From: Legionella londiniensis
GTDB taxonomy: Bacteria; Pseudomonadota; Gammaproteobacteria; Legionellales; Legionellaceae
DNA length: 34,878 nucleotides
NCBI RefSeq assembly: GCF_001467825.1
Contig: NZ_LNYK01000014.1
Coordinates: forward strand, 1-34,878
Reading direction: 5' to 3'
Each line of letters opens with the position of its first letter. Positions within the stretch are counted from its first letter, which is position 1. Of this stretch, positions 1 through 8,289 are shown piece by piece. The position numbers were made by a program, and so were the translations under genes. The notes beneath the pieces are model-generated. The model did no database searches, was not told the origin of the DNA, and saw only the letters and a program-made list of their open reading frames with translations.

Positions 1-95
1 TTTTACCGCCATTACGGCAGGCGCCGCTGCCAAAGCCATTCTGCCGTCCGCCTGCCAAGGCCCTTCCGTTAAAATCAGTGGCGGTAACGAAATAG
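1..95 (+). CDS. Probable 3' end of gspD (type II secretion secretin), partial
   Basis: Partial reading frame entering from the left edge. The frame starting at base 3 runs to TAG at 93-95, two bases before the gspE ATG, and gives a Pro- and Lys-rich tail ending SVAVTK. In type II secretion loci gspD usually precedes gspE, so this is the likeliest secretin C-terminus. The other two frames cannot be excluded: frame 1 stops at 70-72 with an Arg-rich tail, and frame 2 is open straight into gspE. The identity is inferred from context only; no secretin motif is visible in this fragment. Confidence 0.3.
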   Translation, partial: LPPLRQAPLPKPFCRPPAKALPLKSVAVTK

Positions 96-97
96 CC

Positions 98-1573
98 ATG
101 GCTCTTGAATCAATCCAAAAACTTCCCTATCACTTTGCCAAAAAGCATGGGGTGGTTATCTATAAAATTGAAGAGGGAAAAGCGATTATTTACCATTTGG
201 CTGACACGCCGCTTGGCGTATTCGCAGAAATTGGGCGCCTCTTGCAATGTGAGCTGGATTTAATCGAAGTCGATGCCCGCGAATTCCAGGAGCATCTTGC
301 CAATGCGTACCAATCCCAGTCATCTGTTATGGAAGCGGCGGTTGGCATGGAAGAAGAACTTGATCTCACCGAGCTTGCCGGACAATTACCCATAAGCGAA
401 GATTTGCTGGATAACCAGGATGATGCTCCAATTATCCGTTTATTGAATGCATTATTCACTCAGGCAATTAAATACAAGGCATCGGATATCCATATTGAAA
501 CCTACGAAGATAAGGTACTGGTTCGCAACCGTATTGATGGCGTTTTGCAGGAAGTTCTTGAAATACAACGAGGTATTGCCCCTCTGGTTATTTCGCGTGT
601 TAAAGTGATGGCAAAACTGGATATCGCAGAAAAACGCGTTCCCCAGGACGGCCGCATTATGCTGCGCATTGGCGGGCATAGCATTGATGTCCGCGTATCA
701 ACCCTGCCTTCCAATCACGGCGAACGGATTGTCATGCGCATTCTGGATAAACAAGCCGCTCAGCTTAACTTAAGCCTCCTTGGAATGCTCCCTGATTCTT
801 TAAAAACCATCAGGCGCTTAATCGCAGAGCCTCATGGGATTTTGCTGGTCACAGGTCCCACCGGCTCAGGAAAAACAACTTCCCTCTATGCCATGCTAAC
901 TGAACTCAATCAGGTCAGTCGAAATATTTTAACGATTGAGGATCCGATTGAATATGACTTGCCTGGCATTGGCCAGACTCAAGTCAACCCTAAAGTGCAA
1001 ATGACCTTTGCCAAGGGCTTGCGCGCCATATTACGCCAGGATCCGGATATCGTCATGATTGGTGAAATAAGGGATCTTGAAACTGCGGAAATCGCAGTCC
1101 AGGCAAGCCTTACGGGTCATCTTGTCCTTTCGACGCTGCATACCAACAGCGCACTTGGTGCAATCACAAGACTGCATGACATGGGCGTTGAGTCTTTTCT
1201 TTTGTCAACAAGCTTGATTGGACTGGTTGCCCAACGTTTGGTCAGAAAGCTTTGCGAACAGTGCAAAATGCCCCATGACTTATCTTTGGATGAAAAAAAA
1301 TTGATGGGGATATTGCCTGATGAGGCTATTACTGTTTTTACCCCTAAAGGATGTGATGCCTGTAATCAATCAGGCTACCGAGGACGTACTGGAATTTATG
1401 AGGTCATACCCATTGATGAGAATTTGCGGGGCATGATTCACCGTAACGAGGCGATTCAACAGATTGAAAGCTATGTTAGACCTAAAATCCCAAGTATCCG
1501 GCAGGATGGGTTTAAGCGCGTCCTGGCTGGCGTTACATCATTGGCCGAAATTCTAAGAGTTACCAGCACATGA
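98..1573 (+). CDS. gspE: Type II secretion ATPase GspE (LspE)
   Basis: Cytoplasmic hexameric ATPase that powers pseudopilus assembly in the type II secretion system; in Legionella the homologue (LspE) supports secretion of many exoenzymes. Length is 491 aa, normal for GspE. Visible parts in order: an N-terminal domain to about residue 100; the start of the ATPase module with SDIHIE; Walker A GPTGSGKTT near residue 252; the Asp box around LTIEDPIEY; Walker B with DIVMIGEIRD; the His box LTGHLVLSTLHT; and a C-terminal zinc loop with CEQC and CDAC, which separates GspE from PilT-type ATPases. The ATG at 98 has no strong ribosome binding site, and its frame is open back to the window edge, so the start is less certain than the identity. 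It is convergent with cysS, with 16 bp between them. Confidence 0.95.
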   Translation: MALESIQKLPYHFAKKHGVVIYKIEEGKAIIYHLADTPLGVFAEIGRLLQCELDLIEVDAREFQEHLANAYQSQSSVMEAAVGMEEELDLTELAGQLPISEDLLDNQDDAPIIRLLNALFTQAIKYKASDIHIETYEDKVLVRNRIDGVLQEVLEIQRGIAPLVISRVKVMAKLDIAEKRVPQDGRIMLRIGGHSIDVRVSTLPSNHGERIVMRILDKQAAQLNLSLLGMLPDSLKTIRRLIAEPHGILLVTGPTGSGKTTSLYAMLTELNQVSRNILTIEDPIEYDLPGIGQTQVNPKVQMTFAKGLRAILRQDPDIVMIGEIRDLETAEIAVQASLTGHLVLSTLHTNSALGAITRLHDMGVESFLLSTSLIGLVAQRLVRKLCEQCKMPHDLSLDEKKLMGILPDEAITVFTPKGCDACNQSGYRGRTGIYEVIPIDENLRGMIHRNEAIQQIESYVRPKIPSIRQDGFKRVLAGVTSLAEILRVTST

Positions 1574-1589
1574 ATCATGATTGCAACAA

Positions 1590-2954
1590 CTATGGGTTCA
1601 ACCGACGCCAGGTAGTGCCGCTTGCACTGTCCTCCAATTCTATGCCCTCTTGCAAAAGCTTGTTTCTTATCTCATCCGCACGTCCCCAATTGCGCGCCGC
1701 ACGAGCGCGGTTACGCTCTTCTATCAATTCCTCAATCGCTTCTTTTTGCTGAGCAGCTAATCCAGCCTGTAAAAAGATCTCTGGCTCCTCCTGCAATATA
1801 CCCAATATTCCACCAAGGTGCCTTAAAGTTGCTGCAAGAATGGGGGATTTGCTTTTATTTAATTCATGAACCAGCTGAAATAAAACCGATAAGGCAACAG
1901 GGGTATTAAAATCATCATTCATAGCCTGATTGAATTTTTCAACCCAGGATGAGTCGATATTTTCCCGGTTGAATGGAATGTCTTTTATACTTTGGTAGAG
2001 ACGTTCCAGTGCCTTATATGCGTTTGCCAGATTTTCTTCCGAATAATTCAGAACACTTCGATAATGGCTACTCAGCAGAAAATAGCGCACCACTTCCGCG
2101 CGATATTTTTTTAAGACATCGGCTATGGTATAAAAATTGCCGGTTGATTTGGCCATTTTTTCATTATTGACCTGTAACATGCCAACATGCAGCCAATAAT
2201 TGGCGAAAGGTTTGCCAGTAGCGCCTTCGCTCTGGGCAATTTCATTTTCATGATGCGGGAACTGTAAGTCAGAGCCTCCTCCGTGGATATCAAATTGCTC
2301 GCCCAACTCATCCATAGCCATGGCGGAGCATTCAATATGCCAGCCTGGCCGCCCTTCCCCCCAGGGAGATGGCCAGCAGGGCTCGCCAGGCTTGGCCATT
2401 TTCCACAAAACAAAATCCAGGGGAGAATGCTTTTCCTTCACCACCTCCACGCGCGCCCCCGCCATCAGGCCTTCAAGGTTTTTATTGGATAATTTACCAT
2501 AATCGGCAAAGCGCTCCACTTGATAGCAAACATCTCCATTGTCGCTGACGTAGGCGTACCCTTTGGCAAGCAGAGTTTGAATGAGTTGAATAATCGAGTC
2601 TATATGGCCTGTTGCACGGGGTTCGATATCCGGCGGTAAAATATTTAAGGCCTCGGCGTCCTCATGCAAAGTTTTAATGTAAAAATCTGTTAATTCATTA
2701 ATTGGAATACCCTTTTCATGGGCTCTCGCGATAATTTTATCGTCTATATCAGTAATATTACGAACAAATTGAACTGTGTAACCTGCAGCACGCAAAAAAC
2801 GGACGATGAAGTCAAAGCAAACCATGGAACGAGCATGGCCTAAATGACATCTGTCATATACCGTAACCCCGCACACGTACATGCCTACTTTTCCGGACTT
2901 AAGGGGAACAAAGGGTTCTTTTTTACGGGTTAATGTATTATAAACCTGCAGCAT
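1590..2954 (-). CDS. cysS: Cysteinyl-tRNA synthetase
   Basis: Class I aminoacyl-tRNA synthetase that charges tRNA-Cys in the cytoplasm. The protein is 454 aa, close to the usual 460. HLGH at residues 37-40 is the HIGH motif and KMAKS near residue 267 is the KMSKS loop. The zinc ligands that select cysteine are present: Cys28 in YVCGVTVYD, Cys in WHIECSAM, and His and Glu in HHENEIAQ. The start is a tandem ATGATG; GGAG lies five bases before the second ATG and only two before the first, so the second (2954) was chosen. It is the last gene of the truA-trpFBA-glnS-cysS run, 15 bases after glnS. Confidence 0.97.
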   Translation of the reverse strand: MLQVYNTLTRKKEPFVPLKSGKVGMYVCGVTVYDRCHLGHARSMVCFDFIVRFLRAAGYTVQFVRNITDIDDKIIARAHEKGIPINELTDFYIKTLHEDAEALNILPPDIEPRATGHIDSIIQLIQTLLAKGYAYVSDNGDVCYQVERFADYGKLSNKNLEGLMAGARVEVVKEKHSPLDFVLWKMAKPGEPCWPSPWGEGRPGWHIECSAMAMDELGEQFDIHGGGSDLQFPHHENEIAQSEGATGKPFANYWLHVGMLQVNNEKMAKSTGNFYTIADVLKKYRAEVVRYFLLSSHYRSVLNYSEENLANAYKALERLYQSIKDIPFNRENIDSSWVEKFNQAMNDDFNTPVALSVLFQLVHELNKSKSPILAATLRHLGGILGILQEEPEIFLQAGLAAQQKEAIEELIEERNRARAARNWGRADEIRNKLLQEGIELEDSASGTTWRRLNP

Positions 2955-2972
2955 CATCTCTCCAGTTTCTTA

Positions 2973-4628
2973 TCAACTTATCTTTCCCCAGGTATCTTTC
3001 AAATCCACAATGCGGTGAAATGCAACTGTCTGGTTTTCAATGACCTGGTTGACCGCATAATAACCCAGACGTTCAAATTGAAACACATCATTTTCAGCTG
3101 CAAATGCAAGTGACGGTTCACATAAGCCTTCCAGTTTTTGCAATGAGTTGCGATTTAAAAACTGCATAAAATCTTCTTCACGGGCTGGATTTGCATCAAA
3201 AAACAGCCTGTCATACTGGTAAATCGTAACCGGATGGGCATCACTGGCACATACCCAGTGGATTACCCCTTTGACCTTGCGCCCTTCCGGATTCTTGCCT
3301 AGCGTGTTCTCATCATAAGTACAGCGAAGCTCAACCACGCGCCCATTATCGTCATGAATGACCTCATGACAACGGATTACATACGCATTACGCAAACGCA
3401 CCTCGCTTCCGGGGGACAGGCGGTAATAGTTTTTTGGCGGATTTTCCAAAAAGTCGCTGCGTTCGATATAAATTTCGCGGGCAAAAGGCAAGGTACGATA
3501 ACCAAGATCAGGTAATTGCGGATGACAAGGGGCGCGCAGGAATTCTCTTTTTTGTTCAGGATAGTTTTCAATTACAACTTTCAATGGTTCTAACACGCAC
3601 ATGGCGCGCTTTGCTGTTTTATTGAGCTCGTCACGGACGCATTCCTCGAGCAAAGACATATCAATAATCGAATCGCTGCGCGACACCCCAACCATCTCGC
3701 AAAACTCGCGGATTGCAGCCGGCGGGTAACCTCGTTTGCGCATACCTCGTAATGTCGGTAACCTGGGATCATCCCAGCCGTCAACCACTTTTTCTTCTAC
3801 AAGCTGGCGCAGTTTGCGCTTGCTGGTCACTGTATGAGATAAATTCAAGCGTGCAAATTCAGTCTGTTCAGGCCTCGCAGGTACGGGCAAGTGTTCTATC
3901 AACCAATCATACAACGGCCTGTGATCCTGGAACTCAAGCGTACATAAGGAGTGCGTTATCTTCTCCAAGGCATCGGACAAGGGATGAGCATAATCGTACA
4001 TGGGATAAATGCACCAATCCCTGCCTGTACGTTGGTGATGGGCATGACGAATACGGTATAAAACCGGATCGCGCAAGTTTAAATTCCCTGATTTCATATC
4101 AATGCGTGCACGCAGGACATGCTCCCCATCTTTAAATTCTCCAGCCTTCATCCGGGCAAATAAATCGAGATTTTCCTCAATACTGCGATTGCGATAAGGG
4201 CTTTCACGGCCGGGCTCTTGCAATGTCCCGCGATAATCGCGGATTTCACTCATGGATAAACTATCAACATAGGCGAGACCCCGCTTTATCAAATCCACCG
4301 CATAATCATAAAGCATTTGATAATAATCTGAGGAATAGGTCAGATCATACCATTGAAAACCCAGCCATCGCACATCATCGATGATGGCATGGACAAATTC
4401 TTCTTCTTCTTTAATTGGGTTTGTATCATCAAAACGCAAAAAACAGCGGCCTTTAAATTCTTCAGCCATGCCAAAATTCAAACAAATTGATTTGGCATGG
4501 CCTATATGTAAATAGCCATTTGGCTCAGGAGGAAATCTTGTGACTACTTCCTGATGTTTCCCGGAAGCCAAGTCTTCCTGAATCATTTGCCGGATAAAAT
4601 GAACTCTTTTTTCGCTGCCGTCAGTCAT
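2973..4628 (-). CDS. glnS: Glutaminyl-tRNA synthetase
   Basis: Charges tRNA-Gln with glutamine in the cytoplasm. The length of about 551 aa and the colinear similarity to E. coli GlnRS (RFPPEPNGYLHIGHAKS near the N-terminus, HIGH at residues 41-44, RFDDTNP, TLEFQDHRPLYDW, and VTSKRKL as the KMSKS-like loop) make the call secure. The C-terminal anticodon-binding beta-barrels are complete, ending DTWGKIS. An upstream in-frame ATG at 4655 would overlap trpA; the ATG at 4628 (MTDGSEKR) fits the family length, follows the trpA stop by 10 bases and has a weak GGTG ribosome binding site. Co-transcription with the trp genes means Gln-tRNA supply is tied to the same promoter(s). Confidence 0.97.
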   Translation of the reverse strand: MTDGSEKRVHFIRQMIQEDLASGKHQEVVTRFPPEPNGYLHIGHAKSICLNFGMAEEFKGRCFLRFDDTNPIKEEEEFVHAIIDDVRWLGFQWYDLTYSSDYYQMLYDYAVDLIKRGLAYVDSLSMSEIRDYRGTLQEPGRESPYRNRSIEENLDLFARMKAGEFKDGEHVLRARIDMKSGNLNLRDPVLYRIRHAHHQRTGRDWCIYPMYDYAHPLSDALEKITHSLCTLEFQDHRPLYDWLIEHLPVPARPEQTEFARLNLSHTVTSKRKLRQLVEEKVVDGWDDPRLPTLRGMRKRGYPPAAIREFCEMVGVSRSDSIIDMSLLEECVRDELNKTAKRAMCVLEPLKVVIENYPEQKREFLRAPCHPQLPDLGYRTLPFAREIYIERSDFLENPPKNYYRLSPGSEVRLRNAYVIRCHEVIHDDNGRVVELRCTYDENTLGKNPEGRKVKGVIHWVCASDAHPVTIYQYDRLFFDANPAREEDFMQFLNRNSLQKLEGLCEPSLAFAAENDVFQFERLGYYAVNQVIENQTVAFHRIVDLKDTWGKIS

Positions 4629-4638
4629 GTTTTCACCA

Positions 4639-5439
4639 CTATTGCATTGCCACACGCATGTTGTTAATTAGTTGAGCTGCAATTTTTGCTGCATCTTTAT
4701 TTTCTCGGTAAGCTGTAAAAATTTGATTAATCAAGGCTGCACCAACAATGACCCCATCAGCAAATGAGGCGATTTCAGCAGCCATTTCAGGTGTTTTGAT
4801 CCCAAAGCCCACCAACATGGGTAAATGAATTTGCTCCTTGCAGCGCAGGTAATGATTTTTCACAGAAGCCAAATCAAGCATATCTGCTCCAGTCACTCCT
4901 TTCAATGAAACAAAATATACATAGCCTCGGCCGCGGGCATCAATAAGCTTTAGACGGCTCGCCTCTGTAGTTGGTGAACAAAGGTAAATACCGCATAAAT
5001 CATTCTCCTCCCAGATACGCGAAATTTCCGCGCTTTCTTCTGGGGGCAGATCAACCAAAATTGTGCCATCCACACCCGAAGCTTTGGCTCGTTTGGCAAA
5101 AGCCTCATAGCCATATTGTTCCACCGGGTTTAAATAGCCCATTAAAACCACTGGCGTTTGATTATCCTGTTTGCGAAACTCCGCAACCATACTCAATACA
5201 TCATCACAATGTACACCGTGCTGCAAAGCCCGTTCCATGGCTGCCTGTATAACCGGACCTTCAGCCATGGGATCAGAAAATGGTATGCCTATTTCCAATA
5301 TATCTGCGCCAGCCCCAACCAGGGCATGCATTAAATGAACGGTCATTTTAGGATCTGGATCTCCCGCGGTGATATAAGGACTTAGCAGTTTTTTACCCTG
5401 ACTGTGTAATTCATGTATTTTTTGATCGATTCTATTCAT
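4639..5439 (-). CDS. trpA: Tryptophan synthase alpha subunit
   Basis: Cleaves indole-3-glycerol phosphate to indole and glyceraldehyde-3-phosphate, passing indole to TrpB in the alpha2-beta2 complex. Starting at MNRIDQK the protein aligns without gaps with E. coli TrpA through the first 60 residues: SPYITAGDP, then catalytic Glu49 in LEIGIPFSDP. The position of the second catalytic acid, Asp60 in E. coli, is Glu here (MAEGP, codon GAA). VGFGIKTPEMA and ADGVIVGAALI form the phosphate-binding end of the barrel. A further in-frame ATG lies nine codons upstream (5466), but the shorter start fits the family. trpB ends 37 bases upstream and glnS begins 10 bases downstream. Confidence 0.96.
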   Translation of the reverse strand: MNRIDQKIHELHSQGKKLLSPYITAGDPDPKMTVHLMHALVGAGADILEIGIPFSDPMAEGPVIQAAMERALQHGVHCDDVLSMVAEFRKQDNQTPVVLMGYLNPVEQYGYEAFAKRAKASGVDGTILVDLPPEESAEISRIWEENDLCGIYLCSPTTEASRLKLIDARGRGYVYFVSLKGVTGADMLDLASVKNHYLRCKEQIHLPMLVGFGIKTPEMAAEIASFADGVIVGAALINQIFTAYRENKDAAKIAAQLINNMRVAMQ

Positions 5440-5476
5440 AACTTGTCCAATGCATTCATTGCCCAAAAGTTTGTTA

Positions 5477-6679
5477 TCAGGTCAATGGAATACCCTCCAG
5501 GCTAGCGACTGTGTGAATATCCTTATCTCCGCGACCTGACAAACTCACAATGATCTGTTGCTTCTTATCCATTTTTTTAGCGAGCTTTATAGCATAAGCC
5601 ACTGCATGGCTGGACTCCAGAGCAGGAATAATCCCTTCCTTACGAGATAAAGTATGAAAAGCAGCCAGAGCCTCATCATCATTGATTGCTTCATACCGCA
5701 CTCTGCCAATATCTTTAAGATAGGCATGCTCAGGGCCTACGCCCGGGTAATCAAGGCCTGCGGAAATCGAATGAGTATCAATAATTTGACCATACTCGTC
5801 ACACAGGACGTACGTGCGGTTACCGTGCAATACACCGGCCTTGCCCCGTAATAAGGACGCAGCATGCTGGCCTGTCTCTATTCCCTTTCCGCCAGCTTCA
5901 ACGCCATAGATGCGGACATCTTTATCATTTAAAAAAGGATAAAACAAACCCATGGCATTTGACCCCCCTCCGACACAGGCGACAAGGGCATCAGGCAGCT
6001 TGTTGGTTTTTTCAAGCAATTGCATTCGCGCTTCTTTGCCTATCACGGACTGGAAGTCGCGCACAATCTGAGGATAGGGGTGTGGGCCTGCAACCGTACC
6101 AATTATATAGTAAGTATCATCAATGTTAGTCACCCAGTCACGCATGGCTTCATTCAGTGCATCTTTAAGCGTTCTGGAACCGGCAGTTACTGGAATAACT
6201 TCTGCGCCCAGCAGTTTCATACGGTATACATTGCTTGCTTGCCGAGCGATATCATCAGCACCCATATAAACCACACATTTAAGGCCAAGTTTTGCGGCTA
6301 CGGTGGCTGAAGCTACGCCATGCTGGCCAGCGCCCGTTTCCGCAATAATGCGCCTTTTGCGCATTCTTTTGGCCAAAAGCGCCTGACCCACCGCATTATT
6401 GATTTTATGTGCCCCAGTATGATTCAAATCTTCACGTTTTAAATAAATTTGCGCCCCTCCCGCATCTTCGCTTAAGCGCCTGGCGTGATACAAAGGGGTT
6501 GGGCGTCCAACAAAATCTTTTAATTCTGCCTCAAATTCTTCCCAAAAAGCCCTGTCTTTTCTTGCTTTTTGATAAACCATCCTTAATTCCTGGATGGCAT
6601 GCATTAAGGTATCCGCTACGAAAGTACCGCCATAAGGACCAAAGTGCCCATATTGATCAGGAAGTTCTTTTTCGTTCAT
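5477..6679 (-). CDS. trpB: Tryptophan synthase beta subunit
   Basis: PLP-dependent enzyme that condenses indole with serine to give tryptophan. 400 aa, normal length. The PLP lysine is Lys92 in HTGAHKINN, the phosphate of PLP is held by the glycine loop [10 protein letters not shown], and the N-terminal FGPYGGTFV is typical of the TrpB1 class that pairs with TrpA. The C-terminus has LSGRGDKDI. The gene begins with a tandem ATGATG; AGGAG sits five bases before the second ATG, which is chosen. Its start overlaps the end of trpF by 23 bases, which suggests translational coupling. No Trp-rich leader peptide is visible near it, so control by classical attenuation at this point is unlikely. Confidence 0.97.
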   Translation of the reverse strand: MNEKELPDQYGHFGPYGGTFVADTLMHAIQELRMVYQKARKDRAFWEEFEAELKDFVGRPTPLYHARRLSEDAGGAQIYLKREDLNHTGAHKINNAVGQALLAKRMRKRRIIAETGAGQHGVASATVAAKLGLKCVVYMGADDIARQASNVYRMKLLGAEVIPVTAGSRTLKDALNEAMRDWVTNIDDTYYIIGTVAGPHPYPQIVRDFQSVIGKEARMQLLEKTNKLPDALVACVGGGSNAMGLFYPFLNDKDVRIYGVEAGGKGIETGQHAASLLRGKAGVLHGNRTYVLCDEYGQIIDTHSISAGLDYPGVGPEHAYLKDIGRVRYEAINDDEALAAFHTLSRKEGIIPALESSHAVAYAIKLAKKMDKKQQIIVSLSGRGDKDIHTVASLEGIPLT

Positions 6680-7334
6680 CATCGCTCCTGGCCGTTGTCA
6701 GTGCAGGCCCTGACAATTGTGATATGATGTTAACCAATTCTTTCATTTTATTGGGGCATTTTATACCTGGAGATAACTCCACGCCGCTGCATACATCAAT
6801 GGCTGATATGGAAGATAACTGCACTGCTTGCCTTATGTTTTGCGGCGTTAATCCACCGGCGAGTATGATTGGCTGATTCAAGCTCTCAGGAATGACCTGC
6901 CAGTCAAAAACCTGGCCGCTTCCTCCTCGCTGGGTTATAGATGGCGTATCCAGCAAAATGGCGGCTGCATTTCCATACAGGCTTGCCAGATGAATGATAT
7001 TATCTTTTGAGCTTGCGGGAATCGCCTTAATATAAGGCAATGCGAATTGCTCGCAAAAATCAGGAGATTCATCGCCATGAAACTGCAGGTATTGAATGGG
7101 CAATGCTGCAATAACTTCTTCAACCAATTTCTTTTCGGGATTGACAAAGACAGCCACGGCACTCATAAAAACAGGAAATTGACTTAATAATCCCTTTGCT
7201 TCACCAATAGATATCGCGCGCGGGCTATTGGGATAAAAAATTAAACCAATTGCATCGATTCCAAGCGCTGCAGCAGTATGAATATCCTGCTGACGAGTCA
7301 TGCCACACAGCTTAATGCGCACCCTTTTTATCAC
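6657..7334 (-). CDS. trpF: Phosphoribosylanthranilate isomerase
   Basis: Converts N-(5'-phosphoribosyl)anthranilate to CdRP, an earlier step of tryptophan synthesis than TrpBA. Beta/alpha barrel of 225 aa. Catalytic Cys10 lies in KLCGMT and the general acid Asp in [17 protein letters not shown] and [10 protein letters not shown] are family motifs. The start is a GTG that shares one base with the truA stop (TAGTG) and has a perfect GGAGG six bases upstream. The last roughly 20 residues ([17 protein letters not shown]) extend past the barrel and are encoded in the overlap with trpB. The order truA-trpF after fimV also occurs in pseudomonads. trpD and trpC are not in the window. Confidence 0.95.
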   Translation of the reverse strand: MIKRVRIKLCGMTRQQDIHTAAALGIDAIGLIFYPNSPRAISIGEAKGLLSQFPVFMSAVAVFVNPEKKLVEEVIAALPIQYLQFHGDESPDFCEQFALPYIKAIPASSKDNIIHLASLYGNAAAILLDTPSITQRGGSGQVFDWQVIPESLNQPIILAGGLTPQNIRQAVQLSSISAIDVCSGVELSPGIKCPNKMKELVNIISQLSGPALTTARSDDERKRTS

Positions 7335-8122
7335 TAGTCCTCCAATAAAAATAAAGGACCGGGCGTACCTTGAATGACATTGAATATTTTAGGATACACC
7401 ACTTCAACCAAATATAACCCATAAGGCGGAGCAGTTTCTGCGCCAAGCCTCCTGTCTTTGGCATCTAAAACTTCCTTGGCCCACGATACCGGTTTACGAC
7501 TGGAACCAATCGCAATGAGCACGCCCGCTATATTTCGCACCATATGATGCAAAAAAGCATTGGCAGAAATCTCAATGATAATCAAATTACCTTTACGGAC
7601 TACCTGCAAATGCTTCACATTGCGCATGGGCGTTTTTGATTGGCATTCTATCGAACGAAACGAGGTAAAATCTTGCTCTCCCAACAAATATTGACCAGCT
7701 TTATGCATCATGTGATGATCTAACTGGCGGTATTGCCAGGTTACATTGCTGCGCAGTAAAGCCGGCCGGATTGGGGCATTATAAATCACATAGCGATAGC
7801 GTCGGGATAAGGCAGAGTGCCGCGCGTGAAATTCGGCAGGCATTTCCCTACCCCATTTGATACACACATCTTTGGGCAAAAATGAATTGGCGCCGTGTAT
7901 CCAGGATCGGATTGAGCGCTCTTTGTCACAGTCAAAATGAATGATTTGGTTGGTCGCATGTACTCCGGTATCTGTTCTGCCAGCACAAACAACACTGACT
8001 TCCTGATCAGCCACGTTGCTTAGCGCACCTTCTAAAACCTGCTGAACCGTACGCAGACCTGATTGCGCTTGCCAGCCATGATACTGGCTGCCATCGTATT
8101 CAACCATTAAGGCAATACGCAT
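7334..8122 (-). CDS. truA: tRNA pseudouridine(38-40) synthase
   Basis: Isomerises uridines 38-40 in the anticodon arm of many tRNAs. 262 aa, usual size. The N-terminal strand MVEYDGSQYHGWQAQ and the catalytic Asp51 in GRTDTGVHAT are diagnostic; FLHHMVRNIAG and the C-terminal PYGLYLVEVVYP belong to the family. The ATG at 8122 has AGCAGGA about 12 bases upstream. Its stop overlaps the trpF GTG by one base. The 167 bp between this gene and fimV could hold the operon promoter, but I could not define one. Confidence 0.96.
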   Translation of the reverse strand: MRIALMVEYDGSQYHGWQAQSGLRTVQQVLEGALSNVADQEVSVVCAGRTDTGVHATNQIIHFDCDKERSIRSWIHGANSFLPKDVCIKWGREMPAEFHARHSALSRRYRYVIYNAPIRPALLRSNVTWQYRQLDHHMMHKAGQYLLGEQDFTSFRSIECQSKTPMRNVKHLQVVRKGNLIIIEISANAFLHHMVRNIAGVLIAIGSSRKPVSWAKEVLDAKDRRLGAETAPPYGLYLVEVVYPKIFNVIQGTPGPLFLLED

Positions 8123-8289
8123 AATTGCAAAATCCTGCTTAAAATGGGCAATTTATAATACCCGGCTGAGTTTGTCTAGCTGACAATCAGTTTGGCGGTA
8201 TTTTTTTAGAAATATTCTTTAAAGGCAATCCATGCCACGTCATTCTCGTTGAAAAAACTGTGGTGAATGTCGGCTTCAGGGACATTGAC

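Noticed and set aside
3713-4135. 140-codon plus-strand frame opposite glnS
   Set aside because: Antisense shadow of a securely identified glnS, with no ribosome binding site or family motif.
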